DNA of 64,000 bases. Source: Atopsyche davidsoni. Its lineage: Eukaryota; Arthropoda; Insecta; Trichoptera; Hydrobiosidae. The notes under the pieces are model-generated. The model had not been told where the DNA came from and did no database searches. It saw nothing but the letters and a program-made list of their open reading frames with translations. The position numbers and the translations under genes are program-made. Below, piece by piece: positions 25,491-39,844 of this stretch; the first letter of the stretch is position 1; each line of letters opens with the position of its first letter. The DNA is taken from positions 7,541,001 to 7,605,000 of the forward strand of contig JAILWY010000018.1 in assembly GCA_022113835.1 (NCBI GenBank), in the 5' to 3' direction.

Positions 25491-27135
25491 GTGAATATAA
25501 TAACACCTCTATTATTCAAACAGCTTTGAAAAGATTTTCTTGGCTTACAACATTTTGTGTGTACTTATGTAATCGTAATTATTTATAATGCCTTTACCCT
25601 TATAAATGAAAAGTGGAGATACATTATAAACTATTGAGTATCTACCTGCCGTATATTCGTTCATCAATGCGTTTTAATTGTATGAAGTTAAATATATTTA
25701 TTATGTGTATCTTATGCCCATATATAAATTCACACACCTGAATTTAACGGAAATATGTTGATCGAAGGGAAGACACTTTTATTGAAAATATGGGAATTTG
25801 CTATTTAAAGGGGTAAAAAGGATTGCACCTTTTATTCTTTATAAGGTCAGCGGGTTAAGTCCACAGCTAACCGAATTGAATTAATCAATAAAAAAATCCA
25901 TGGATTCACGCCCTTTTAAAAAGATACCCCGAAAAGGGTTTCAAAGGAGTTGAATCCTCGGTTATCTGTAGGTCAAATTAGTGGCTTTTCACAAAAAATG
26001 CGCGTCGGGTTGATGGACGTGTGAAATTGGCAAGAATGTAGGATTTTGTATGGTTTTTGTGTGCTTCACCTTGACAATGAGCGGAGGGCTACCTGTCCCC
26101 CTTGAAGGCCTATTGTTGCCCCCTGTTGGCCCCTTGGTAATTATGTTCGCAACTTTGACACACAATTATTTGACACCTTTACCTCGCGGTAGATAGGTAT
26201 GATTCGAATATAGATAATTGCTATTCAACAAAACAACCGTAATATTTATAATTGGGTTCACCGTTAGATCCTAAAAAATATATCATAAAAATAATGACAA
26301 ACAAAAATATAAAAGAATTTATATTTCTTTATCAATTACTATGTAATAGTGGCGTGTACTAGATTTTAAATAAAGGCGTTAATTTTGTTTCGATTGAATG
26401 TAAATCAACCTAAAAATTATTTGAAAATAAAAAAAATGCGTCTGTTGAAGAATAATTAAAAAAAATCAAGGCATGCTTAGTATCACGTTAAAAATACAGA
26501 TATTTACGTTAAATCCGACCACAAAAGGCAGCAAGTGTGAATTTAAATTCTAATTCTGTGTATATCGATTTATTTGTGTTCGTGTACTATCGATTAATTT
26601 ATAATTTTTAAAGCGAGCAGAAAATTCATGTTTTTTAATCATTTCAAACCGCAGTGGCGTTTGTGTATAAAATATACATATAAAAAGTTTTTTGGCAAGT
26701 TTAATTTTATACGAGAAAACATTTATCGTAAAACAAATCTGAGATCACTGCATGAAAAAAGAAAACAGACAACGCGCAGACCTGCAGGCAATAACTTAAA
26801 ATCAATTCCCCATCAGCGAGGCGTTTCGCAGACAAACGAGCAAATTGGATAAAAATTGTGAAATAACTGCGTGTGATTTATCGGGCGCTGGGGTGTCTTC
26901 TCGGGCGCGGCTGAGCCACCGGCCGCTCGGCAGACAAATTGAGGGGTTGGTGTTTTAATTATTGTTCTGAAGGACTATCTACGTTGCGAAATTTATTTTT
27001 TAAAAAGTTGATTACATTCAAATGATTATATCACATTTTATATGCTCTAAGAATTACTAACACATACAATATTAAAGTTAAATAAATATTATTTTTCATT
27101 CACGATTGACAGATATATTAAACGACGTTTTTTTA

Positions 27136-27141
27136 AATATA

Positions 27142-27206
<65 letters not shown>
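27136..27206. repeat. (AT)n microsatellite
   Basis: About 60-70 bp of AT dinucleotides. The IYIY-type frame on the minus strand is spurious. Confidence 0.95.
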
Positions 27207-27211
<5 letters not shown>

Positions 27212-28564
27212 CTTATTTTCTGAAGAAAATAATTGTAAATCTTTACTCAATTTACACAGCAGAAATTCCAAGCGACTAGTTACGTAGGCGAGGGTGAGTC
27301 TCCGACAAAAACAAAAATCTTCATAAATTCCCAATCAGATGATAGATGTTATTGTCAGTTCAATATAAGAATTTCCTCCGCCGCTCCTCGCGTTCATAAA
27401 TCAAAAGCTCGCAATTAAGTCTGCAGCGCAAGAATCAGCCGCCCGGAATAATATCACAGGGGTTAGGATCCCCGACAGCGACTCGGGGCTTGCGACTTTT
27501 CGGAAGTGAGCTCCCCGCAACACCGTGGGATATAAAATTTATAATTGAATATCGTAAATTAAGGTGACAGTAGCAGCCTCTTCCGCAGAGGGCGCGGGCG
27601 CAGGCGCAGGGGCGGGGCGGGGAGGCTGCCATTAAGGGAAAGTGTTGTTTTCGCCTGAGAGGGATCGCCGCACTTAAGAGGGGTTTGGATAGTAATAAAA
27701 GAACATTTTTATTGCAATTGTTTTGATCTTTGTGACTGATGGCTATGCTTGGAAGTTGATTATAAAAATAAACAAGAGTACTTTCACAATCGCAATAGCA
27801 ATGAAATCCTTTATTTTTTTTGTTTATTTTCAATTTTGCAATATCAACAAGACGCTATACATACAAATATATTTTATAGTTATATTCCATGTTTATTTAT
27901 CAATATATTTTAACTGTATTTAATTTAAAAGAGTTTTTATGAAAAATACGCGCATAAATTACTAGAATTATATTTCGTCAAATGTTCAAAAAAATATCGA
28001 TCGGCTCGAAAGATTATTAACAAGGGAGATGTAAATGTACACATAATTAAAACTACAAAAACAATTGAATGCATAAATGTAAATTTTTGGTGCTGCTTTA
28101 AATGAATACACAATAAAGTGTTAATCAATCTGCTAGATGAGAGTTGGCCCACCATAATTAAGTGTTGAACTTTGCCCCAAGGCGGCGGCCCCCCTCGGGC
28201 TTCCATCTCCGCGCCCCCGCCCGCCGACACTCCGACAAACATATGTTACGACAATTTTACACTCTATTATATTGATAAATGAAGCATCACCCCTGCGAGC
28301 TGTCCCTCCCGAGCATCAAGGAGGGTATCTATTATTTAACTTGCCGAGCTTCCGACAGGACGGGGGTTCTTTATGCTCTGCACCGAAAGCCAAGGGTGAA
28401 AAGTTAACTGTGATTAAGATACAACATAGTTGAATATTTTCATCAATATCGAGATACGTAGATTAATGTTGTTTTAATACATAAAAATTTAGTTGATATT
28501 ATAATACTTGTATTATTTCTTGTAAATGTTAATTTTATCAGCTTCGAATAGAATACAGAAGAAA

Positions 28565-28650
28565 TGCAAAATGAGCATCTTTCGACCTGTGAAGAATCAA
28601 CCAATCAACACAACCGAGCGTGCTAGCCACTGAGCCACAAGGCGATGTAG
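28565..28650 (-). repeat. tRNA-derived SINE-like fragment
   Basis: Read on the minus strand, GTGGCTCAGTGGCTAGCACG (from about 28643 down) is a strong pol III A-box/D-arm match. About 40 bp further a GGTCGAAAG resembles a decayed B box. No acceptor stem closes and the B box is poor, so this is a SINE or tRNA-pseudogene relic. Confidence 0.4.
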
Positions 28651-31600
28651 TGTATTATTTCCGCTGTTCAAGATACATTGTGGCGATCGAAAATTTTGCG
28701 TCTCGTAGATAATGATAATGTTGACACATAATACAATAAATAAAGAAATTCCTTATACTCACAGTATTATCCAATTCAAAGTCAAACAATAATTCGGTCC
28801 ATAAATGATGGATAGTCTGTATTAAATCATCACTACCATCGCACAAACATACATTTAAAGCTTAACTCCTACTAAACACAATAAATCCTATTACTTGAAA
28901 AATAGTCTGTTTAGTAACAATGGCGAGAAGAATGAAGACGCTTTCGAGAATCAAGATGGATGGGCGGCGGACATTACAGTCATGTCCTGCAGTCACCTGA
29001 AGAGATAAATGTCCCCGGCTGTCAATACTCAGTAGCTGCACAATAGAGTATATGGTGTCCGCACACACCCGAGGGAGTTGGTCATTTCTCGGGATGCTAT
29101 TACTTTTCGACCTTATGTTATTCTTTTTGATTTAGAAATTCCAAGATAGAAAATCGATGCCTAGTTTTATGCAAATGATATATATTTTAAAATATTTATA
29201 CACTTTACCTTAATTTATACAATATTTAATGTGTCGAATAAACATTTAGCTACCCAGGTGAGGTAAACAACAAAAACAGTTTGAATTAAAAATAATCGTA
29301 AGTATACTTAACAAATGTGTATTTTATTCAGAAAGCACTTTAATAGATAGTTGGCTTTCGTTGGACCATAGCGACTGAGTGGATGCAGAGTAAAATCCTT
29401 AGATAGTCTGGCGGAGAATAGAGCCGTGGGTGGGGAGACGTCGGAATTGATTTATATAGGTCTCTGAAATTGAATCCGCGACGTTCGGCAATCAATCTTT
29501 CGTTGGAGGTCACCCAGGACACTAGGCTGGACCGCCCATCTGTCTTACGGGGGGTGGCGGCTGGGAGCGGGGAGCGGGCGGGGGCGACGCGAGAAAACTA
29601 GCAGAACGAGAACCAAATATAAAAACGAAAAATATGGTTTAATACATTTGAAGGCATCTAATAAACGAGGTCAGAATTAAATTATACTACCTTGTGACAC
29701 TATTTATGTATGGATAGCATTTTTAACATGTGTAGAATATTCACATACATATTTATTTTCCGTTACGATTAATCTAAAAAATTTGAATGTTGGTATTTAT
29801 TATGAAATCTTGAGAGTTGTGTAACCAAGCTTACTTCTTTTCGGTGAAGATGTTTTGGTGTATATTATGAAGCTGAATAAAAAAATACGATGTCGATGTT
29901 GAAATAATAAAAAAGTTGAGTGATTGAAACTCTGACAAATATTCTTAGGCAATTAATTACAATCAGTTTTTATGAAATCGATCTTTGAATTCATAAAATC
30001 AAAACATAAAACCCCATCAAGAATGTTTATCAGATTTTATAAAGTCTAATCAAATAAATAAATACTATCAAGAGGGGTTGGCATCTATCAATAGGGTTAA
30101 GCCTGAAAAAAAGTAATGCAAGGAAAGATAAGCCTGTATTACTACGTATATAAAAAAAAGATTTTAGAAACAAATGCGCAAAATAAATTTAAGATGTTTA
30201 AAATATATTATAAAGTTAACTAATTTATAATATGCAATTTTTAAACGGCGTTTGCCTTTGGAGAGCTAGGGTCGATGCTATTAGGTGTTATTCGATCAGG
30301 GAGATCAGATCAGCCGAGTCGAAATGAGACAGTTAGCGTCCAGGCGGCGTGCGGGGACAATTGATGCGAGTCTCCCTTTGTGCGCGCCGGTCAGATAGCG
30401 CCACTTTAGTTTTTAAATCGCCTCCCATTCAATCTACAGTTTCCATTCAAGCCATTGTAAACTACAAAGTATTGAAAATCTCGAGCGGCTTAGAATGTGA
30501 CTCTCCGCCCCGTAAAGTCGGGATCTGCGCCGGGCGCCCGGGGAAACGGCGCGCTCTGATGGGGTTGCCGACGGAGGATTGAATGGAGAGTTTTATTTGA
30601 GTATTTTGGGAAGTACGTGAGAGAGTTTACAATAGGCCGGGGATGTTATCTAAAGTGGATCTGGTTGATTTGTTGTTAACAGAAGAGTAACGGACCTCTC
30701 GATTGAGAAGTCTTGACCTCTGAGTCGCTTTACGGCCCCCTTAATATCTGCACTTTACCGGCCAATGCTCCCCTTCAGATCGAAAAAATATTTATTAGAA
30801 ATGAAATATTGCACTTAGCGTATATGCATATCTTGACTTTAAAAAAATTCAGAAATTTGTTGCTTCTTATTTCCATTGTATTTCTACATTTGTGTGTGTG
30901 TTTTTTTATTTTAAGCAATACGGTAAATACAGTAATAATATATATGCGATTTGATCTAATTAATTTTCGGATGAATTCGAAGCAGCTAGAAATACAATAG
31001 AAAATAGTAGAAATTTGGTGAATTTGATGAACCGCGCAGGAGATGTCCGAAAAATGTGAAGTAGGTGGTTATATCGATCAAAAGAGACAAGGTCTAATTT
31101 CAATATTTTTTATGTAGATATGGTAGCATTTAGTGTCAAGATGATCGCGTTTGCCTTTGGTTGTGGCGAGCAGCATGGGTTGAAAGTGTGTCCCGTTTCA
31201 GTGAATGATACTGTGGTAGAAATGCGCTGAAAAAGTTGGGCTGTTCTAATAGATTCCTGATAATAAAAATCGATTATTTTTCAAGACGCGTCCTGTGTGA
31301 ATCACATGTATAGCGATGGAAATTCAACTAATGTTTATAAAACAATATGAAATAATTAATTCGTATCGTATGGCACTCTTAAATACAGAATTAATATTAT
31401 TACTAAACATTGGTTTTTCGCTATACATTGCATTACATGAAAACTGTCAACATGCAAAGTAAAATTTGATTTTTTCACATTTATTCTTTAGCTTTTTTTT
31501 ATTTCTAAAAAAAATACTAAATTATAAACATATATTTATTATATGAGGAAACGAAATTTCACTAAAATAAATCATTTACATGTATCAATGTTTATTTATA

Positions 31601-32725
31601 CCAGTCAGAGATTCTTGTATTTGGCACGTCATTCGATCGGTGTGGAGAGCTATGATTTAAAATTTTTCGTTGTAAATAAAAGTTGAAGGTTGATTTTGGG
31701 GATATTATGTTTTTCCCAAAGTCCGACAACACGCCAGCTAATTCACAGCCTTTATATATTATTTTCCAGTTGAAGGTTCAGAAGAAGTGCATTTAATATT
31801 TTGATGGTCCTACTTGTTTTTGAATGCTTATTGAATATGGAGATTATGAGTTGCAGGGCATTAAGTACAATCGCATTAGTTCTCAACCGCCCGCGGAGAG
31901 GTGGCCCGTCGGCTCCCTGCAATACGGCACAATAGGCTGCACCAGGAGTGCCTCCTGCTCTGCTCATTCAACTTTTCAAGTGCTAATGTCTTCACAGTAG
32001 GACATTACGTGGCTTGAATCCAGTTTGTACTGCGTATTCGAATTTCAATATAATGATCCATTGATCATTGTGGAAACTGAATAAAACACGTTATTTATAT
32101 TACAAGCTATCGATTATTTCACACTCTCGGGTACATAAAAAGCGATTACATAAATATAGCAAAATATTTACAAATATCACTGGCTTATTTGTTTATCAAT
32201 ATCGTGATATTTTTCTGCGCGATTGCATTTATTTATATTTTGACGTATTAAGCTATTGGCAACTTAATTTTCCGTGAAAATTGAAAAAAAAAAAGAAAAT
32301 TTTATTAGCATACCGATTTTTGCCAGTTTGATATGATTTGGTATTCACTATATATTTTATTAATATATTTCTCACAAATTAATCATGTATTTCTTAAACA
32401 TTTAGATGATATTTAGATGGTAGCTAGTAAAGAACTACCTTATTTATATTTAAATTATGCAGAAATATTACTATACGTCCGTAAATACTAAAAGTATGTA
32501 TGAATATAACCGGCTTTCTTCTTGCTGAACAGTGGTATAGATAATTAACATGACAAACGATCAAACGAATAACAAAAACTTATGGAATTCGATACAAGTC
32601 ACAGTGGAAGTAATGGGAATGTCGACAGTAAAATAATAACAGTGTTTAACTTGTCGATCTTTTGTTGAAACTTAACAAAACACTGTTGAGTATTGTCGCA
32701 GCTCGGGGATTGTCAATGGGCCACC

Positions 32726-32820
32726 GCCCCGCCTGGTGCCCCCCGCGCCCCTTCACCGCGCCCCGCGCCCATGCCCCGCGCCCCTCCCCCTCCCCTTCCC
32801 CGCGCCCCGCGCCCCGCGCT
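32726..32820 (+). repeat. C-rich (CCCCGCG) low-complexity tract
   Basis: Irregular CCCCGCGCC and CCCCTCCCC units run over about 95 bp. The complementary strand is G-quadruplex-capable. Arg/Pro- and Gly/Glu-rich peptides encoded through it are not genes. Confidence 0.85.
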
Positions 32821-33674
32821 GCTCGTGCAGTGATTTCAAAGATATAACGAATCTTTATGCGCGGACGCCGCGATGAACAATGACTCCGCCGAATTATTCC
32901 GCTCTCCTTTATGCAGCGTGACGGTGAATGGAAATCATTAGATTCTTGTTTATAAAAGTGCGGTTGAAATATTCTCAAGTTTTTTGAGTAACTATAATGG
33001 CGTGAGCGACGAAATATAATAAATATTTGCGCTTTGTAGTCCATAAGCTGGAAGTTATTGTGTGCGCATTATCTAAATAAGAATAAGCTAAAAAAAATAT
33101 TTTTTATTTCACACGTCGTTTGATGCATGTATAAAGGTATGCATTTTTTAATTTGGGCTTATTATTTTTATTTGTATATTCAATACGTATACATATTGCT
33201 TTGAATGAATCAATTTATATATTGTGGCATACATAATCTGCTGCTTAATAGCACATATTATTATTTATATGTACTTTTAAATTAATTTTGTACCAAATTA
33301 TAGGTTTGATTACCTTGTATTATGCACAATATGCAAAGATGTTCCCTGAATGTTTTGAAAATGCTATAGTTTTTATATTACAAGAGTTGTGATGAAATTA
33401 ATTACAACCTTAAAATTATTAAAAAAAAACATCAACATGTTCAACTTGACCTGCCCAATTTATAAATCACATTTTTGATTAATGAAAATAAGAAGAATAT
33501 TTTAAAGATTGCCGTAAATAAGTCACGGTTGGTACACTTCAGACTTCAGCGATAGGCACCAGGGCTCAAAAGGCAGGAGTCCCAGCTAATGACTGAGTCT
33601 GTGCGCTCCTCGAGCGGGTCGCCATTAGCCGCGAGGGCGAGAGGCGCGGGGGTGTAATTACCCTTGTCTCGGGC

Positions 33675-33729
33675 CGCCCTCCCCGCCCCTCCCCGCCCCT
33701 CCCCGCCCCTCCCCGCCCCTCCCCGCCCT
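33675..33729 (+). repeat. 10-bp CCCCGCCCCT tandem repeat (about 5 copies)
   Basis: Four perfect units at 33681-33720 are flanked by partial copies. G-quadruplex-capable on the minus strand. It sits in the middle of the 33.53-33.85 kb island. Confidence 0.92.
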
Positions 33730-35289
33730 CTCGCTCCCCGGGCATAAATCTGCCGGGAGGCTGCGGTGGCTGAGTGTGGCGGGGCGGTGTGTAAGACACG
33801 GTGTTTATCTACTTATCACTGGATTTACTCCTGGGGTTGTTGTCAAAGAATACAGGATTACAAGATTTATTTTTTTGTATCACAAGGGTGCGGTGATTCT
33901 TTGCAATATGAATTTAGATAATTGATTAACACATGGATTGACAAAAAATCCATGAAAATTGTTTTAAAGGTAAAAGTTTTCTCTGTAAAAGCCATGGATG
34001 TGTAGGTTTTAATGCGACTTTTGTATCGAAAAGAAAATTAAAGGTTCTTCCTGTCGTTTTATATGCTGGTCGATTACTTAAAAACAAATTGTTGACGAAA
34101 TGGAAATGTATTTATGAAAAATGCGGATCTATATCATTTTTGACTATTGGTAATACTGTGATTTAATTTGAAGTAAATAAGTAATAACAATGCATTAAAT
34201 TCTTTAAATTTGTTTGAATATAATAATTTTGATAATTAATTTGATATATTGTGTAATTGCTCTCGTGAGTTTAATTTGATTTTAAAAGATCTTGCTAAAG
34301 TTTTCATCTTTTGTGGTTTGAACCAAAGAGTGCTACCAATATTTAGAGATTTAAAAATAAATAAATTGGTAATTCCTGTATTTTAATTTGGTTGTAGTTA
34401 GACTTAAGTACAGAGGTGGAATCCATAGCAGATATTAATTGCAAGGAGGTTTGTGAGGCAATGTCAGGGAGGGTGTTAAGGGAGTGGAGGGAGAACGGAA
34501 GTGGTTCCGGAAGGTTGCTTCAGCCTCGCTGGGCTTGAGACGAGCTAAAGAAGGGGAAACGAATAAGAATATTGCAACTCCAACCCTCCAGTGCCTTCAA
34601 TTTACTCTAAATCACAACACCTTTGTTATCTGATAAACTTCATTAATAAAATATTTTTAATTTTACTGTAACTAATTTCATAGGATTATTTTTTATGATA
34701 TAATATATATCTATTAAATAGTTCATTTTATAAAAATTATTCATGGAGTAGAAAGTGAGAAAAGTAAAATTCTAATGCTTATTATTTATATATATATATG
34801 GATATATAAGATATAAGGATGGATAAGAAACATTAACATAAAATAAAGTATAATAAGTAATACAAATAAATTGAAGAAATTATCAAAAAATAATATATAT
34901 TTAGAGATGAAAGTTGTTTGTAAAGATTCCAATGTAATAAGTGCTTGCAACGTATTCTCAATTTGTTGTTGCTTCGATATTACTTGCAATAGCATATTTT
35001 GTAAGTAGTGTGCCAAAGAAGACGAGAAGAGACCGTATACTGTAGATATTGAATGACCAGGTCAGGAATATGACACGAGTCGACTTCAGTTCATCCAGTG
35101 TTCTCCAGAACATTGAAGCTGGGCGTGATCTTAGAGAAGTTAGTATTTATTGCTTATATATGTTCATGTACTCATGAATAGGTATGAACTATATTAAAGT
35201 GATTTGTATTTAAGTTTCGTTTTCCTCTCTGTCGCTATTCAGTTTGAGTTTTAGAAAACTCACATCAAAAATATATAAAATAGCCGCGT

Positions 35290-35790
35290 CCGCACAGAAT
35301 ACAGATGGCCACACTCCGTGTCAGTAAATAAAGTAACATTACAGTCCCAGTGGTCAGCCGCCGCTCCGCCCCCGCCCTCGGAATAAAGCAGTCCGAATGT
35401 CAGCCCCAGAGCTGGAAATCTGCCCACTTTTAAAATTGAAAAACCCTCAAATAGAATTACATATTGATCACACGTCCCGCGGGCCCCAAGTCCCGGGTCG
35501 GTAGCGCTCGCACCCGCCGCGGCAAGGCGCTCACAGACTTACGGCCATTTCTCTTACTTTCGGGGTGATTTTGCACAAAGGCCACTGGATTCAATTTTAT
35601 TCTGCTGGAATCTTATTTTTCAGCGGCGTTTGTGATGCCCCGGCGGTGGCAGGGGCGGCGGCGGCGGGAGGGGCCGCGCCCTTGTTACTTTTGAAGGTGC
35701 TATTTGAATTTTATTTCTGCTTATGCCTGTGTAATGTACCCAATCAAAGTTTGTGCGGTTTCAGCTGTGAATATTGAGATCGAAACATTG
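35290..35790. promoter_or_regulatory. Largest proximal candidate regulatory island upstream of ham
   Basis: About 500 bp of balanced to GC-rich DNA 4.5 kb before the leader. It includes an E-box CAGATG near 35303, a G-rich GGCGGTGGC tract (about 35642-35680) and ATCAAAG (TCF-type core) near 35743. Frames are open but not coding-like. Its size and closeness to the promoter make it a good enhancer candidate. Confidence 0.35.
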
Positions 35791-38239
35791 GGAATATTTG
35801 TATGATAATAATGTTGTTTTGGATCAACTTGTACATTTATAATTCTCGGAATATTTAAAGACTTTGTCTCTTAAAAGTTGAATCATCATATAATTAAGAA
35901 AATAATGTGATGATCTGTAACAACAATGCTATTTTTATAATTATTATATTATGAATATTAGATAATAATTATTACGGTAAATTACCTGTTATTTAAATAT
36001 CAATTGTTTATATATTTTTTACATATGTATTTATTTAAATTTATAAGATTTTTACGTGAATTTTTAAAGCAATATGGTGTTGGAAATTTGTGAGGGTTTT
36101 TTCTGTGTTGTTCCCATTTATTATCACACAAATCCAGACTAAAAAGAATATATGACAGAAGGCTGTAACGGCAGTGATACACGACCGAGAGTATTAAAGA
36201 GCATTTTCGGCGGGTGTGCGACAGGCTTTATATTTCCATATGAAATGTTTCAGTGTCGCTTCTTTATGAAGAAAAACTCTCTGATATTACGCAATACGTT
36301 TGCATTAGTCGCGGCCGCCTCAGACGATGGTACTGATTTATGGGCGGCTTTATCGTATCAAATGTGCGGCCCAGGGCGGCGTGAGAGGGCGGGGGCGGGC
36401 TAGGGAGGCGGGGGTAGGCCAGGGTGGGCGGCCGAATCAAACGACGAACCGATAAATAGGGGCACCTGAAAGTCAATTTAGTTGTTTTGCTGACAGATAG
36501 ATGATCCAGCAGACTAAAATTTTTTTTAGAGACTATAAGTTTCATAATAAATTATTAAGTTTTAAAAAGCGTCAGCTGAAATTTAAATGTTTTTATCACA
36601 TTCATTTAAAACACTACATAATTTGTTTTCATAAAAAAGTATGTAATTAAAATAAGACATAAACTAAGTGCACGAGAGAGCATATTTTTAAATTAAATGA
36701 TAAGATAAAAAAACAAGGAAAATACTCAAACATCGAGACCTATTATTAAAGATGTGTTTTTTCCGACGTACATTCTACAAGACGTAAATTTATTACCTAC
36801 CACCGGCAGTGTCTTGTCCAATGAGAGGCAGTGAATTTTGTATCTAATTAATTTATCTAATATAACACCTATTGCCAAGTGGTTCGAGCAGAAACTGGAA
36901 TAGCGATTAATAATCAATTATCAAGACTATTTGGAATAAAACAATAAATGCGAATAAGACCCGCTGCAGTTATTATAAATTTATCAAGTGTTGTTTTATG
37001 AATTGATTCTAAATAAAAATAATATGGAAGAGATTAAAAAGTAAATATTTTTGTTTATAAATTATAAATCATGATAGTAAGTCAGTTGAAATTTATTTAG
37101 AAGCAATACATATCATAAAAAGCTTTAAATATTGTATGCTGCGGAATATATTTTGAAGTAAGTTCTACAAGTCAAGGAAACAGTAACCTATTACATTTGA
37201 TTTTGCATATGGAAGTAGCTGGGGGTTGCTTTGTAGAGAGCGCGCAAGCCAAGCCTAGCGTAAGGGATGTCTTCGCACAATAGGAATGCAGTCATAAATA
37301 AATTATGTCGGCTTCATTACACACCCACTTTGCAAATTTATTTGATCATTTTGCAAATAAGACGACACTCTTTCGACATTTATCTAAAATGTATTTAAAT
37401 TTTATTTTAAGGTGCAAATTTTACGACGAAGAGAGATAATGCTTAATACGTATCAGTTAAATTTCACACGATACCAGACAAAATTTAAATAGCCGATGTG
37501 GCACGGAGCTCAGAATTTATTTTTATGATTCATTTTTATCCCGAGTGCTTAGGAGTATGTATCGAATTTATATGAATATATTTTTTATCTTGGTAGGTGT
37601 GTAGATTCTATCTAAAAATAATTATAAACAAAAAATGCTATCTTATTTTGTAACAAAGAAAATATATTTTATAATTTACTTGCCACCTTTTTGATTAAAA
37701 AATATATTTACCGATTTTGATAGCATTGTTTGTATTTTTAATTGCTGAAATTGTATTGCTAAAATTGTAAAAACAAGGCACGAGTTTTAAAAAATTCTAA
37801 TAATAAAATTAATTTACTTTGAAAACGACGTAAATAGAACCTACTGAATATAATAATTGAAAAATTTAATATAGTCTTTCATATGTATCTTTTTACTGTG
37901 TGGAGATGAGAAAATACTTTCTTTGTTTAGAACTTCTGTAAACGCTTACTTTGCTTTATTCATTATTTCAGATTGTTATTTATTTAATTCTTAAATCTTA
38001 ATATAACAAGTACATAATAAAAGTAATCTATATTTGGTTACATATTTGTGCCAATTCGTCATAGTCACTCTGTGTCGAGAGATCTCATAATCGTGAAGTC
38101 CTTGCGGCGCTGGCTGACGGTGAGGTCGAGGGCTGGAGGAGAGTGGAGAGCGGAGGCTGCGGGCGCTGCAGCATCTCTGCTCTGCCGTCTCACCTGCGGC
38201 GATGTGCGCGTCCCTGTCCCCCCGGCCACGCCCCGCGGC

Positions 38240-38305
38240 GCCCCGCCCACGCGCCGCCCACCCGCCCCCGCCCCCGCCCCCGCCCCCAGACTCCCAGACT
38301 CCCAG
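38240..38305 (+). repeat. (CCCCCG)n tract followed by ACTCCCAG units
   Basis: Four or so CCCCCG hexamers at 38261-38287 pass into a short tandem of ACTCCCAG (about 38289-38304). The minus strand is G-quadruplex-capable. Peptides predicted across it are low-complexity artefacts. Confidence 0.85.
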
Positions 38306-39844
38306 CCGTAACAAACAGATCAATTCAATCTTAGATATTTCTAGGATATGATAAGTCATATCTACTTTTCAATTGTTTGAATTTGACTTGAAGTCGAAAA
38401 CGGTAGTTTTGTTTCATTGATGCTTAAATTTTTATATTCAAGCTTTATATTGATACAAATAAATGATCTGGGATTTAAATAGTCTTTCTAATCACTAAAA
38501 TATATCTACCAGCTGATTTTCATGAAGTAAGCATTTATAATTTTTGTTATGGTAAAAATGTACACTCTGCACAAATATAGTTTGATTGCTTGCGTTGTGT
38601 CCCTGTTATGTTAAATGAAAATAAATTTGATCACATTGATGGAGTTTTATTTTTTCAGAATCAGTATAGAAAGACTAAGGGATTCAATTTATATAATAGA
38701 TGCCGTACTTTAATCACAAAATTATTTTCAAGTAAAGTTCGTTTGATGTAAGTATTTATTAATATATTATATATAAATCACTGTTTTTGGAACCATGTGA
38801 TAAATTTGACGAGATGTTGGTGTTTTGAATTAGGCATGTCTTATATTTCTAATAATAACCGTAATACTTTTACGATTATTGTACAAAGAAATATGTTGAG
38901 TTGAATGGTGTATTATGTAACTGATATGCCAAAGTGTGCCATTTTTTTTGTTATTAATTTGATCTGGCCAGTGGCGCCACTTGACGGGCGTCTCGGGTCG
39001 CAAGGACTCATTATTTATCCAATTAATGAAATAAGCACCCAGTTTTATTTTTCCCGTGAACTTTTATGGTAGTAATTATTCCACTGAGATTCATGCAATA
39101 ATTTTGTTTAGACTTACCTTGTATATAGCTATTATGACTATATTCAATGCAAATTTAATTTCACATCTTTATTTTTAGAAATGAACAACAAAAGAATACA
39201 AACATTTTTTTTCTTTTTTTTTGCTGCTTTAGCATTATGAATTAACTTATATTAAATAAACTGGACATTTAATTTGTATGCGATTACACAGATAAGTGTT
39301 ATCGGGCATTTATTGCACGATACATTTGTCTGATTTAAGAAGTATATAGTTTTCTGACCACTTTTCAATTTAATGAAAATTGGTTTGTTAATATGAACCA
39401 TTCATTTAAAAAAATTTTTTTTAAAACAGGCAAGAATAAAAAGTATGTTGTTAAATATATCCCAATTAATAAAAAAAATTAAGGAGATATAGATGATAAA
39501 GACGTACGTACACGTGAGTTGGTACATTATGATAAGAAATATGATTTCAATGACCTGCCTATTGTTTCTTAATGTATATTCTTGGTTCAGGAAAGAAATA
39601 TCGATAAAGTTTTTGGCCGGGTCAAATTTAAAACAAGTCGTGAAATCGTATCGGAAGTAACATATGCGTGCAATTCATTTTTGTCAAATTCCGGAAACTA
39701 ACATACGAATTAATATTATATCCTGTGGGTGGTCCATGAGTGTATTATGTTCGTGTTTTTTTATTTGTTTACTTGTAGATTTTTGTTCGGCCACACTGTT
39801 ATCGCTTTTAACAATTGTACGTTTCAAAGGGTTGAAACAAACAA

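Larger units (their letters stand above)
20101..26960. other. Upstream gene desert, segment D: no gene; AT-rich with islands
   Basis: No supported gene. Islands lie at about 20320-20440, 20660-20945 (listed separately), 21440-21660, 22340-22420, 23020-23280, 24000-24300, 24715-24900, 25240-25490, 25850-26220 and 26750-26960. An octamer ATTTGCAT sits at 20575-20582. A 19-bp motif is duplicated at 24592 and 25472. Confidence 0.55.
26961..34580. other. Upstream gene desert, segment E: no gene; AT-rich with islands
   Basis: No supported gene. Islands lie at about 27280-27680, 28130-28400, 28950-29100, 29390-29600, 30240-30780, 31030-31260, 31700-31980, 32700-33050, 33530-33850 and 34430-34580. 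G- or C-run tracts occur at about 27591-27625, 29548-29586, 32726-32820 and 33675-33729. An octamer ATGCAAAT sits at 29169-29176. Confidence 0.55.
34581..39844. other. Upstream gene desert, segment F: proximal 5 kb before the ham leader
   Basis: No supported gene. Islands lie at about 35290-35790 (listed separately), 36150-36520 (G-rich tract at about 36373-36429), 37190-37340, 38090-38320 (C-rich tract) and 38960-39060. From 39060 to 39844 the DNA is AT-rich, with an octamer ATGCAAAT at 39147-39154 and no other structure. Confidence 0.55.

Noticed and set aside
30247..31162. 14-bp GCGTTTGCCTTTGG repeated at about 30247 and 31149
   Set aside because: In 64 kb several 14-mer repeats are expected by chance, so this is not significant alone.
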